64,000 bases of DNA, taken from positions 28,713-92,712 of the forward strand of contig JXTB01000603.1 of the NCBI GenBank assembly GCA_002914805.1, read 5' to 3'. This DNA is from Parasponia andersonii (Eukaryota > Streptophyta > Magnoliopsida > Rosales > Cannabaceae). Positions 11,579-22,204 of this stretch are shown piece after piece. Below the pieces are notes generated by a model. It was not told the DNA's origin. It made no database searches and worked only from the letters and a program-made list of their open reading frames with translations. Both the position numbers and the translations under genes were made by a program. Position 1 is the stretch's first letter. Each line of letters opens with the position of its first letter.

Positions 11579-13000
11579 CAATCAAAGGACCGCCTGCCAG
11601 CATACATAAAATAGATCGAGGAGGAGTCTGACAGACCAGAGTCTACGATTGAGAAGCTGGTGGTGGTCCCTTTGAAAGAGGCAGAGCCGACGAAGGTAAT
11701 ATTAGTCGGGGCCCTGTTGCATGAAGAGGAAAAGAACGAGCTGTTAGAATTCTTGAGACGGAACCAAGACGTCTTCGCTTGGTCCCATGACGACGTGCCC
11801 GAGATTGACCCCGCGCATGCCTGTCACCGGTTGAACATAGATCCGAATTTTTCTTCGGTCAGGCAGAGACCCCGAAAGTTTGCGCTAGGGAAAAACAGGG
11901 CAATTAATAAGGAAGTAGAGACGCTATTGGAAAATGGCCTAATCATGGAATGCGTATACCCGTCCTGGATCTCTAACCCGGCGGTGGTGAAAAAGAAGAA
12001 CGGTGACGACCAAATTTATATAGACTTCACCAACTTGAACAAGGTTTGCCCGAAGGATAGCTTCCCCCTACCAAAGATCAACCAGATGGTAGACGCAACG
12101 GTAGGATTTGACAGAATGAGTTTCTTAAACGCCTACTCAGGGTACAACCAGATCCCCTTGTACGAGGAAGACCAGATCCACACGGCATTTATCACGGAGC
12201 GAGGCCTATACTGTTACAGACGTATGCCATTTGGTTTGAAGAATACGGAGGCGACCTACCAGAGGCTCATGAATAAAATGTTCGCCGGACAGCTAGGGAA
12301 AACTAGGGAAGTCTATATCAATGATATGGTCGTAAAGAGCAAAGAAGCTTCGGGTCATCTGGGACATTTGGACGAATGTTTCCAGATTCTGAGGCAATAT
12401 CGGATACGTCTGAACCCCAAGAAATGCGCGTTTAGGGTGTCCTCCGGCTAGTTCCTAGGGCACATCGTAAGCAGAAGGGGTATCGAGGCCAACCCTACCT
12501 AGTTGTCCTCTATCGCAGATGTGCAGAGACCCTTGACTATTCGGGAAGTCCAGCGCCTAGCCGAGAAGATAGCCGCCCTCAGCCGGTTCATCTCCAAGAT
12601 GTCTGACCGATGCAAGCCCTTTTTCCAATGCATAAAGAGAAGCTCCACTATTGCCTGGGGGGAGGAACAGGACAAGGCACTGACAGACCTCAAGCTTTAC
12701 CCAAGTCACCCGTCCATCCTGGCTTCCCCGGCAGAGAGGGAGCGCCTGTATGCTTATTTAGCAGTGTCTGAAGTAGCGATCAGCGTCGTACTATTCGTTG
12801 AGGAAGACAGCAAGCAGAAGCCAGTATTTTATACAAGCTGCATGCTCCTGGACGTCAAGACGCGATATAGTATGGTGGAAAAACTGGTCCTCGCCCTGGT
12901 CTATGCCAATAAAAGGCTCAGGCAATACTTTGAAGCGCACTCTGTTACCGTATACACGGATTTCCCATCCGGCAGATCTTGGCTAAACCAGACCTATCAG
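11579..13000 (+). pseudogene. Reverse transcriptase and Ty3-type RNase H, catalytically damaged
   Basis: RT copies element RNA to DNA, and RNase H removes the RNA strand. The RT runs from about 11660 to 12500 with PSWISNPAVVKKKNG, VCPKDSFPLPKI, YRRMPFGLKNTEATYQRLMN and LNPKKCAF. Two catalytic aspartates are changed to asparagine: the usual DAYSGYNQI reads NAYSGYNQI (about 12130), and the usual YxDD loop reads YIND (about 12313). The RNase H part (12503-13000) reads ETRYS-like as KTRYSMVEKLVLALVYANKR and ends near VTVYTDFP. Stops lie at about 12449 and 12500, and a frame change at about 12975 separates this block from the rest of pol. Confidence 0.9.
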
Positions 13001-13600
13001 GTCGGCTAACCAAGTGGGCCATCGAACTGGGGATATACGACATTGAGTATCGTCCCTGTGTAGCGAAAAAGGGGCAGGTTATAGCGGATTTCCTAGTGGA
13101 AATCAAATCTTTCGGTGAGCTGCACGATCCGCTTCAAACATCTCAGCCTCGCCACCCTTCAGCCTGGACCCTCTACACTGACAGATCCACGAACGCCTCG
13201 GGGTCAGGTATCGAGATAGTCCTGCAGACCCCAACAGGACTCAGAGTAGAGAAAGCCTTAAGGCTCAGCTTCTAAGCCACGAATAACGAGGCAGAGTACG
13301 GGGCCCTGCTACAAGGCCTCGAACTGGCCCTGCATTTCGGAGTAGAGAGCATCACAGTAATGGCCGACTCGCAGTTGGTCGTGGGTCAGATCAGGGGAGA
13401 CTTTGAAGTAAAAGAGCCGAGATTACACAGGTACGTTTCCAAAGTAATGAGGGCGAAAGCCTACTTTAGTAGCTTTAATATCGAACAGATTCCCAGGAAA
13501 ATAGACCAGACGGCCGATGAACTAGCTAAGAGTACGTCGATCGGAGGAATGGGACACGCAGAGATTCTCCTGGAGGATAGGAATACAGGAGACCCCTTGC
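13001..13600 (+). pseudogene. Second RNase H domain of the Tat-lineage pol
   Basis: After the link LSGRLTKWAIELGIYDIEYR and GQVIADFLVE, a second RNase H fold follows: WTLYTDRSTNASGSG, ATNNEAEYGALLQGLELAL, and MADSQLVVGQIRGDFEVKE. The candidate acidic residues (D in YTD, E in NEAEY, D in ADSQ) are kept. A dual RNase H is the hallmark used to define the Tat lineage. One TAA at about 13273 interrupts it just before ATNNEAEY. The G usually found after YTD is an R here. Confidence 0.85.
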
Positions 13601-14841
13601 AGACCCCCGCACATCATGTATTTGCAGCCGGCCCCACAGATGAAGGATGGATGGAACCTATCACCCAGTATTTGGCCTTGGAGAACCTGCCCGCAGATCC
13701 CCAGGAAGCGAGGTCGATCAGACTGAAAGCTACCAGATACTCATTGGTGGGGGAACAACTATATAAAAGATCAAAAATGGGGCCGATGCTGCGGTGTGTA
13801 GGTCCCGTCGAGGCGCAGAAACTGATGGAAGAAATCCACGAGGGAGTATACGGCAACCACTTTGGCGGACGTAGCCTCGCCCACAAGGCTCTGACAGCCG
13901 GATACTTCTCGCCATACATGATGATAGAGGCGGCCCACTTCGTCAAAAAATGTGATAAGTGCCAGAGGTTCGCCCCCATGAAACGCCAACCCACGGAGGA
14001 TCTCCATTCGAACATAATACCCTGGCCATTCGCCAAGTGGGGTTTGGACATCGTCGGAGAGCTCCTCAGAAGTCCAAGGGAAAGAAGGTATGTCCTGTTA
14101 ACCACAGATTATTTCACCAAATGGGTAGAGGCTGAGGCCTACGCGACCATAAACAAAGCAGACACAATTAACTTCATTTGGAAAAATATAATCTGTCGAT
14201 ACAAGATTCCGAAAGAGATACACGCCGATCATGGCACACAGTTCCAAAATACTAAGCTCAAGGAGTTGTGCGAGTTGTATGATATAAGGCTCAGTTTCTC
14301 TTCTGTGAACTACCCTCAGGGGAACGGTCAAGTAGAGGCAACGAACAAAGCTATATTCAGCAATATCAAAAAGAACTTGCAGGAGGCTAAAGGCGGGTAG
14401 TTAGAAGAGCTACCGGCCATTGTGTGGGCCCATCGAACCACGGAGAGGAGGTCGACTAAAAGAACACCATTCGCCATGGTCTACAGATCAGAGGCTGTGA
14501 TCCCAACCGAGGTCGGCCTCCCAACCCTTCGCTCCAAAGTGGTAAGAGATGCCCCCTTAAACGAGCGGCAGCTAAGCTATAACACAGACCTCCTGGTAGA
14601 AACAAGAAACATAGCCCTGGTCCACCTGGCTTCATACCACCAGCAGGCTAGGTCCTACTACACAAAGAAGGTTAGTGTTCGACGATTCAACCTCGGGGAT
14701 TGGGTCTTGAAAGCCAGAACAGGAAATTCCTCGAAACTGGACTCCAATTGGATCGGACCCTGTGAGGTGATGAAAGCACTTGACAATGATGTGTATATCC
14801 TGAAGGAACTCAAGACCGGAAAAGACTTGCCGAACACATAG
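13601..14841 (+). pseudogene. Integrase of the Tat-lineage element
   Basis: Integrase inserts the cDNA into the genome. The N-terminal zinc-binding part reads EIHEGVYGNHFGGRSLAHKA followed by CDKCQRF (H-H-C-C pattern). The core keeps its D-D-E residues: D in WGLDIVG (about 14050), D in HADHGTQF (about 14230) and E in NGQVEATNK (about 14335). A TAG at 14398 (W in relatives) interrupts the core. The C-terminal part ends FNLGDWVLKA, SNWIGPCEV, DNDVYILKELKTGKDLPNT, then a TAG at 14839. Apart from the two stops it is the least damaged domain. Confidence 0.88.
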
Positions 14842-14871
14842 AACGCTCAGTACTTAAAAAAGTATCACATG

Positions 14872-15207
14872 TGAGAACACGTGCATATGATGTAAGACCC
14901 ACGTGAATGCTTATATTATTACAAAAAAAAAAAAACTTAAATCCAAAACAGGTTAAGTTCCCTTTTTGCCGCATGGATTTATCTTTTGGATTATTATGAA
15001 AAAGGGGTCTACCCACAGTGGCAGACCCCACGCATTATTCATGCGTGGGACACATGCATATGATGTAAGATCTATGTGAATGCCTATATTATCGAAGAGT
15101 TTAAATCCAAAACAGGCCAAGTTCCCTTTTTGCCGCATGGATTTATCTTTTGGATTGCTATAGAAAAGAGGTCTACCCATAGTGGCAGACCCCACGCACT
15201 ATTCATG
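14872..15207 (+). repeat. Tandem pair of ~165-172 bp units after pol
   Basis: Two adjacent copies begin near TGCATATGATGTAAGA (14882 and 15054). Both contain AAATCCAAAACAGG, TTTTTGCCGCATGGATTT and GGTCTACCCA-GTGGCAGACCCC. The unit lies between the pol end and the ~100 bp array. It is non-coding. Confidence 0.85.
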
Positions 15208-15209
15208 TA

Positions 15210-16412
15210 ATCAAGGATCGTACTATGGGAATCATGTCGCTTGTCGACGACCCGAGAAAATGTACGAAGAGGAAAGGGCTGCGCAACCAAAAACTTGCCA
15301 GCAGACCTCAAAATCGATCGTACTATGGGAATCACGTCGCTTGTCGACGACCCGAGAAAATGTACGAAGAGGAAAGAGCTGGGCAACCAAAAACTTGCTA
15401 GCAGATCTCAAAATCGAGTGTACTATGGGAATCACGTCACTTGTCGACGACCCGAGAAAACATACGAAGAGGAAAAAGCTGCACAACCAAAAACTTGCCA
15501 ACAGATCTCAAAATCGATCGTACTATGGGAATCACGTCGCTTGTCGACGATCCGAGAAAACATACGAAGAGGAAAGAGCTGCGCAACCAAAAACTTGCCA
15601 GCAGACCTCGAAATCGATCATATTATGGGAATCACGTCGCTTGTCGACGACCCGAAAAAAATGTATGAAGAGGAAAGAGCTGCGCAACCAAAAACTTGCC
15701 AACAGACCTCAAAATCGATCGTACTATGGGAATCATGTCGCTTGTCGACGACCCAAGAAAATGTACGAAGAAGAAAGAGCTGTGTAACCAAAAACTTGCC
15801 AGCAGACCTCAAGATCGATTGTACTATGGGAACCATATTACGCAATAAAATTCTTGCCGATGGCCCGAGAATACGTATGAAGAGGAAAGAGCTGTGCAAC
15901 CAAAAACTTGCCAGCAGACCTCAAATAGATCGTACTATGGGAATCACGTCGCTTATCGACGACCCGAGAAAATGTACGAAGAGGAAAGAGCTGCGCAACC
16001 AAAAACTTGCTAGCAAACTTCAAGATCGATCGTACTATGGGAACCACATTGTGCAATAAAATTCTTGCCGATGGCCCGAGAAAACGTATGAATAGGAAAG
16101 AGCTGCGCAACCAAAAACTTGCCAGCAGACCTCAAAATCAAGCGTACTATAGGGATCGCGTCGCCCGTCGATGACTCGAGAAAACGTATGAAGAGGAAAG
16201 AGCCGAGCAACCAAAAACTTGCCAGCAGACCTCAAGATCGATCGTACTATGGGAACCACATTGTGCAATAAAATTCTTGCCGATAGCCTAAGAAAACGTA
16301 CGAAGAGGAAAGAGCTGCACAACCAAAAACTTGCCAGTATACCTCAAAATCAAGCGTACTATAGGGATCGCATTGCCCGTCGACGCCCCGAGAAAATATA
16401 TGAAGAAGAAAA
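15210..16412 (+). repeat. Tandem array, about 12 copies of a ~100 bp unit
   Basis: The anchor TACTATGGGA or a close variant recurs at 15221, 15321, 15421, 15521, 15621, 15722, 15822, 15933, 16033, 16145, 16245 and 16357. The early copies are exactly 100 bp apart. Several later copies carry an alternative ~111 bp form in which AACCACATTGTGCAATAAAATTCTTGCCGAT replaces the AATCACGTCGCTTGTCGACG segment. Shared blocks include ACGAAGAGGAAAGAGCTG and AACCAAAAACTTGCCAGCAG. It lies in the 3' untranslated region between pol and the antisense gene, where Tat elements are known to carry tandem repeats. Confidence 0.95.
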
Positions 16413-16620
16413 GCATGGGTCAGGGTCTACCCATTGGAAGCGGACCCTCCCAGACGATGTTTTAGCCGCACACAAAGCAAAGGTTAGGAGGTCAGGGTCT
16501 ACCCATTGGAAGCAGACCCTATCCAGACAACATTTTAGCCGCATACAGAGGAAAGGTTAAAAGGGTCAGGGACTATCCGTTGGAAGCAGACCCTCCCCAA
16601 ACAAAAGTTTATTACGCACA
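16413..16620 (+). repeat. Three copies of a ~73 bp unit
   Basis: Each copy starts near GGTCAGGGTCTACCCATTGG (about 16417, 16489, 16562) and continues with AAGCAGACCCT and, in the first two, ATTTTAGCCGCA. The TCTACCCA...GCAGACCC core is also found in the 165-172 bp pair at 14872-15207, so the two repeat types probably share an origin. Non-coding. Confidence 0.85.
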
Positions 16621-17199
16621 TGCCAGACACTAATACAAAAGTTAAAATTGGGCCCTGTTTATTATTTCAAAAAAAAATAATACTACAAAGGGAACGATCA
16701 ATGGGGACGCACACCTGGAAGTTCTATCTGCAAGAAGCAGGTCTTGGACGTACTCGCAGAGACACATCGGAGTGATAACGCCCGGTCTGCTCCCGATGAG
16801 AGCCGAGCCCCAGCCTCTTCCTTTGCAGCGACGGATCTAGATAGTGGTTAACCAGCCTCTAGAGCTGATTCTGAGCACGGTCCCACTTGGGGTCAGAAAA
16901 GTCCAGCCACACGCACGGGTCGAACTCTGTCAAGACAAGTCATAACAGTAGTTATATCTCCTTAGAATTGGATGGTCTGGAGCTAACATCCATATCTCTG
17001 AAACTAATCTTGTCGATCATAGCTCTAGGAGGACTTACTAATAACTCGAAATCATGTACGACCGATTCCAGACGGTTACAATAGGGGTCAACTTTACCTC
17101 GGACATGGTCGATAAAGATAAAGAGAATTGCACTGTTCTTTTATTTATATGGAGGGTTACAACGAGAGTCAGCTTTACAAATGTACAAAATTAGGGACC
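16621..17199. other. Spacer between repeat arrays and antisense gene
   Basis: The minus strand from about 16928 down to 16740 reads as a near-open stretch (LTEFDPCVWLDFSDPKWDRA...) with a single TAG. It could be a further exon of the antisense gene or part of a second antisense frame; no family was recognised. The rest shows no clear feature. Confidence 0.35.
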
Positions 17200-20100
17200 C
17201 TAATTACCTCCGGCCTGGGGAGCGCAGCCAGTTCCGGTGCTTGGACCAGCCCCGGTGGAGGGTGGTGTACCAGGGTCGGATTCATCACTGGATAGAATGA
17301 CCGTACCAGACCCCTCACCAGTTGAGGTCCCAAGACCAGACTAACCGTCAGGGGCTTCCGAAGTTTGATCTGGTAGACCGGAAATAGGGATAAGCTCTTT
17401 GGCAACAGAGGCGGATGTAGAGGGCCCGTCCTTTTCCACAGCAAGCATCTTCAGCACGTCAGTGGGGTACGTGATGCTAATCCTATCCCCAAGCTGCTGC
17501 ATGTAGTACTTGACAGAATAGTGGTCTCTCTCGACGCCTTTTTGCTCATCAAACTGGTCTGGCGTTACCACCTCAGCATAGCCTTTAAATTCCCTATTCT
17601 CCCAGCCAGACCTGTAACCTTCTGCAGAAAGGACATCCACCTGCCTCTGATACCTCATCTTTAGTTTTTCCGCGTCCGTTAATCTATCCCTCAGCGTCGT
17701 CAGCCTCAGCTTCGCCTGCCACTATGACAAGTCGACCAAAAGGGCATTAATGTCAACGAGGTCTTCGCCGTGCTTGCGAGACAACTCTACTTGAGCCCCC
17801 ATCAATTTTACGTGGTCCAAATAAAGATGTCGGCTTACCTCGTTTGACCGGTCGAGTCTGCGTTACAGAGAATGGGGCTCCAGTTTGGCTCTGGCTTCGG
17901 TTTTCCTCGCCTCCTTGGCGTCATCAATGGCCCTATCACGAGAGAAGAAGGCCAGCCCCATCTCCACCATAGCGCTCTACAGCCTTGCTCCTTGACCTTG
18001 AGCTCGTTTTTAGCCAGTCTGGCAGCCTCAAACTGAGCAAGCCCAACAGCCTCTGCTTCGGCTAGCCTCGCAGCTAGCTCCTCGCGCCTATTCCTCTCGA
18101 CACTTAGGGCATGAGCCACCGCGCTGCTGACCCTCACCTCATCGAGGCTCCGATATAAATCGAAGTCAGTCCTCAACTCAGCAAGGGCAGCCTCGCTGCG
18201 CTCGGCCAGTGCAGAGCGAGAGTTCAGCTCCTCGGTCAGGGCCCTAACACGAGAGGAATAAAAAGACCGGATGGCATCTAGCTGCAAGAAAAATAAAAAA
18301 AAGGATTCGGTGCCTAACAAAGATGCTGAAAAGTATAGAAGCAACCAGACGAGCCAAACCTGCGAAAAGGTACGGCTAGCGACGAGCTCGACGTTCTCCG
18401 ACGAGAGCGCCTCCAGCTCAAGTTCTATAGCTAGACTCTCCTTTTGGGCATTGTCCGCGCCCACAGAACATGGCTCCACCCTGCCAACCACGAGGGCACC
18501 CTCCTCCTCGACCGGGCACGCCCCCAAAGCAGCAGCGGTAGGGACGGAGGAAAGCTGGGTGCTGCCGAGAGCGCCGTTGGCCACGACAGGAGGCAGTGCG
18601 TCTCCTCTTGACGGGCTGCTATGCACGGACCTCCTTCTCCTCAGAAGAGTCAACGTGGCCCTGTCGTCATCACTGTCAGACAAGGGGGCAACCCTGCCCC
18701 TCTTCTCTGCCCGGCCCTCTTCTTCTTTGGATGAGCCAACCTTGTGGTGTCGTTTTATTGGGACCGGGGGAGGGGAAGACAGCCGAGATTTCAACCTCGG
18801 AGCCCCCCTACTAAGCTCAGCAATCTCCCCATTGAGGCAAGCAGCACCCGATTTCGAATCGGAGTCAGGGGTGGATGAGGTTGGTGCAGCAGACCCCCCG
18901 GGCAGACTCAGGGGCATCCCTTCACCGTATACGGCACTTGTGGCAGACGTTCCCCCGGATGGAGGTCTGCCTGCATCAGAGCGGGGGACCGCGGGCACTT
19001 CATTTTCTGAAGGCACCACGAGATGCTGGCCAGCGGGTGCCTTGGGGCGAGCCTTATGTCCTGCAGTTCCCTCCTTGACGGGGGAGGGGTCTATTGATAG
19101 GCCCGTCTCAGAACCTGCAAAGAACAAGCAACATGTTTAGATCATGGCCATAATCCGATCCACGAAGCTCAAGGATGCAGAAATGAACCCACCTCTAGCC
19201 CTCTTGGGGGCGGCGGCTTCCTCCCTACGGAGCCTGACGCATTCCTCGGCCACGAACCTCACGACCTCCTCGAGCTCGTGGCTAGTCGGTGCCACCAGGT
19301 CGTTGGAGCCCTCCAATTGGCTTGAAGCCGTAACCTGACGACCCACCATGGCGATTCAATCGTGCTCGTCCCGGCAGAATCGGTTCAGGCCAGAGGCATC
19401 AAGTCGGCTTCGTAGGTGCTTTATGATGACCCAGGTGTCCAGAGGGAAGGGAAAGTATGAGACTATCCTGGGCATCATATTCATCACCTGAGGGTTGAGG
19501 GTAGCCTGGATGTGCCGGCAGTCCCCAGGAGTTCCGAAGATGACGATCCCTTCCAGACCTTTGAGCCACCCTGCCGACAAATACAGCTCGAACCTGTTCT
19601 CTTCTGCAGAGGCTGCACAAGACAAAATTACGTGAGCAATAACAGATGAGGAGAACACAGACCCAAAAATTATGACCTAGCACTTACTCTGCAGGAAAAC
19701 TAAGGGAATTTGGAAGTGCTCTCCATTCACTCAAGGGGAGCACCATGCCCCTCCAACGGCGTATAGCCTAGAGTGGGAGTCCCATTGCTTGTCTGACCTC
19801 GGCAAGCCCCAGAAGATGTGATGTCCCGGGAGCGGTTGAAGGTAAAAGGTGGGGTAGGAACTCTTTTTCGGGATGAGGGTGAGTTTGTAAGCATAAAAGA
19901 CCACCTCCAGGTCGATATGCAGGTTATAAAGAACTGACAGGGCGGAGAGCCCCATCAGAATCATGACCCCGTTTGTATTTAACTGTATCGGGTGGATTCC
20001 CGTCAAAGCGAAAAATTGGTGGATCAGAGGAGGAAGAGGGAATCGCAACCATTCCAGATATTTTCTTCCCAAAATAATAGAGCCTTCAGGGGTAGAGGGA

Positions 20101-20230
20101 CGTAGATACCAGTCCATGGGCCCTCAACCATTTGTAGCGTGACTCTGCTGGGGAGGCAGAGCTGCCTCCTCAGTGAATCCAACTCCGAGTCTACGACAGG
20201 GTGCAATTCCTGATTTTGATTTGAAGCCAT
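17200..20230 (-). pseudogene. Antisense, spliced accessory gene of the retroelement (putative gypsy-type transposon protein)
   Basis: The gene starts at the ATG at 20230 (MASNQNQELHPVVDSELDSL) and its last stop is at 17200-17202. Exon A is 20230-19688 and includes YLEWLRFPLPPLIHQFFALT, which looks like the plant 'putative gypsy type transposon' family (Pfam PF04195). Three introns with GT...AG ends fit the frame: 19613-19687 (GTAAGT...TTGTGCAG), 19115-19192 (GTGGGT...TTTGCAG) and 18282-18373 (GTACCT...TTTCTTGCAG). Codon phases match across the first two joins. The middle part is a low-complexity, charged region (KRHHKVGSSKEEEGRAEKRG). The C-terminal part from 18281 looks coiled coil (RVRALTEELNSRSALAERSE, RREELAARLAEAEA). 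Damage: a frameshift near 20110, TGA at about 19731 and 19356, a frameshift near 17990, TAA near 17866, TAG near 17722 and TAG at 17341. Antisense genes near the 3' LTR are known in Tat elements such as Grande; the function is unknown. Confidence 0.75.
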
Positions 20231-20351
20231 TGTTCTGAATATGATCGAAAGAGCAAAAGTCTCTAAAAAGGGGGAAGTCAGAAACCCTAGGATTTTACGA
20301 GGCTAGAATAATTGAAGATTTTAGTAAAGTAGCAAATGAGCGTAAATGTGG

Positions 20352-20360
20352 CTTTTATAG
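20352..20360 (-). promoter_or_regulatory. TATA box of the antisense gene
   Basis: The minus strand reads CTCTATAAAAGCC, a near-ideal plant TATA box, 122 bases upstream of the antisense ATG at 20230. It lies between the 3' LTR and the antisense coding region, so transcription need not start in the LTR. Confidence 0.65.
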
Positions 20361-20548
20361 AGGGGGAGCCAAAGAGTTTTTCTGGAAAAGGGGAGAGCAA
20401 AGGAGATCGAACAGTCAGAACTTCGAAATTTTAAAAATTTCATGACATGGGATTGCGTGCCTCCACGTTGGCAAGGGGGAGCCACGTGCGTCCCCCAAAT
20501 TGGAAGAACGGAGAAACGATTTCCCCACTTGATGGATATGAATCCATC

Positions 20549-20569
20549 AAGTAGGGAAATGGGGGCAGT
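20549..20569 (+). promoter_or_regulatory. Polypurine tract
   Basis: AAGTAGGGAAATGGGGGCAG lies directly before the 3' LTR and would prime plus-strand DNA synthesis. It has the expected position and composition. Confidence 0.75.
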
Positions 20570-21403
20570 TATGGGACCTGTTCCCAAATCATACACCACG
20601 TGGACAATTTAGTGGCAGAACAGGTCACAAACGGAGCTCACTGTCTGACAGATGTCGAGAGTGACTAGCTAAAGGCTACGCAGGTCGCACATGATACCAC
20701 ATCGGCTATTGGGCTGTCCGAGGTTAGGGCCAAGCCCATCCCAGACCCTAGATGGACTTAGCCCAGTCCGATTCTTACCTCGACAGCTGGGGGGTCGAAA
20801 GCCTCAAGGGTCTTCCACCAGAATACAATGGAAAGTAACTCACAGCTCCAGACCCAGACAGAGCATTTAATGCGATCTTGAGTAGGTATGCGTAGGGAGC
20901 AAGCCGTCCTGACAGAGCGGCGATTTGTCCAAATCTCGCCCCTGACAGACTCGAGCCATAGGAGATGATGGAAACCAGGCTACAGTGGTACAGGTGAGAT
21001 CACGGTAATCTCAGCCCGTGACCTCTGGAAAAAGTCTTGAAGAAAAAGGTACTCAGTCCTGAGATTGAGAACCAGGTGATTCACAATCTCAAGACTATAT
21101 ATATATGAGTCATGCGTCCCAAAAAGAGGGGCATATACACATAAAAAAAAAGAGATATTTTAAAAGTTCATAAGCAAGAAAAAAGACATACTCAAACAGA
21201 GAAAAACTGAATCTTTGCTACTCAATCTCAGAGGTAAATATCTGACTTAAGCACCGGAGAGTCTTTACAGGTGGCCACCCCCGCCTCTCCGACCCTGTCT
21301 GAAGTCAAAAGCTCTTTGGGATAGCAATGACACGTGGACAGTTGGAGGATACAACATCAGCGGTTTAGAGACACATGAACAGTTGGTGAAAACCGTTCCA
21401 ACA
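20570..21403 (+). repeat. 3' LTR of the Tat-lineage element
   Basis: It aligns along its whole length with 8415-9247. It begins TATGGGACC where the 5' LTR begins TGTGGGACC, so the terminal TG has changed to TA. It ends CGTTCCAACA. The first ~180 bases differ from the 5' LTR at about 24 positions, mostly transitions. GATGT follows directly. Confidence 0.93.
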
Positions 21404-22200
21404 GATGTTATGTGAAGTATGACTATATTTATATATATATATATATATATTATGTATATATATATATATATATTATGGTGTTTACTGTTTATCAAGTTAC
21501 AACATGACACATACACATGATTATGAAAAAAAAGTCAAAAGTGGTTCTGACCAATTTTGGGTTTAAAAGAAAAGTTTGCTATTGTAACTAAATTGCTTTG
21601 TATAATGTGTTTGAAATACGGCTCCTGGCAAATTACGTAAAATAGAAACTCGTAAAATTCCAGTTAATACCAAGACAATGTAAGCCAACGGAAAGTACGA
21701 TGAAATCTCTTGAGATTAATGCAAAAAGTTGGTAAGCGAAACAATTGACTATTGACTATCTACTTGTGTAAAATAGGCAATACACGGTAAAAGGATGAAA
21801 GAATCGAATGACGGTCCATATCTCAAAATTTATATCAAATTTTATGCGTTACGTGAATAATAATCATTTAATTAATGAATATGATTAATTTATTTATGAT
21901 AAATTCTAATATAATAATTGAATAATATCCATTCATATTCCATATATATTAGTATTAAAATTTTGGTAATAATCTTAGTACGACTAGCATCATCCAAAAA
22001 AATTACATATATCCAAAAAAATTACATATATACTGTGAGCTAAATAAATTAGGATGTCGTACCGCATGCAGTTGGTATTTTTGAAAAACAAAGTTCCAAA
22101 AGCATACAAGTTATAAGATAAAATGGAGGATGACAAATTTTGAATGCTATTACACTAGATAGCTTGGTAGTCTATATTAGATTGCTAACAATAGTATTTA
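21404..22200. other. AT-rich intergenic DNA with (TA)n tracts
   Basis: Two (TA)n tracts lie at about 21430-21452 and 21456-21474. The rest is AT-rich without a recognised gene or bounded element. Confidence 0.5.
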
Positions 22201-22204
22201 TGTG

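Larger units (their letters stand above)
8415..21403 (+). mobile_element. Ty3/gypsy LTR retrotransposon, Tat lineage, full length but decayed
   Basis: The element is 12,989 bp long, with LTRs at 8415-9247 and 20570-21403, a PBS just after the 5' LTR and a polypurine tract before the 3' LTR. Flanks GATAT (left) and GATGT (right) agree at four of five bases, as expected of an aged 5 bp target duplication. The sense strand encodes gag, aspartic protease, reverse transcriptase, a Ty3-type RNase H, a second RNase H and integrase, in that order. The second RNase H, the tandem-repeat-rich 3' region and the antisense gene together indicate the Tat (Tat/Ogre/Grande-like) lineage; this assignment rests on family knowledge. 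All coding parts carry stops or frameshifts. A hand alignment of the first ~180 LTR bases shows about 24 differences, so the insertion is old. Confidence 0.95.

Noticed and set aside
13614-14105. 163-codon minus-strand frame in the integrase region
   Set aside because: Shadow of the well-conserved integrase on the plus strand.
15210-16412. CRISPR-like array
   Set aside because: The whole ~100 bp unit is repeated, with no unique spacers, and it lies inside a plant retrotransposon.
18271-19140. 289-codon open frame on the plus strand
   Set aside because: It is the shadow of the antisense gene on the minus strand, which has the splice sites, promoter and coiled-coil composition; the plus frame has no domain and low-complexity Ser/Ala runs.
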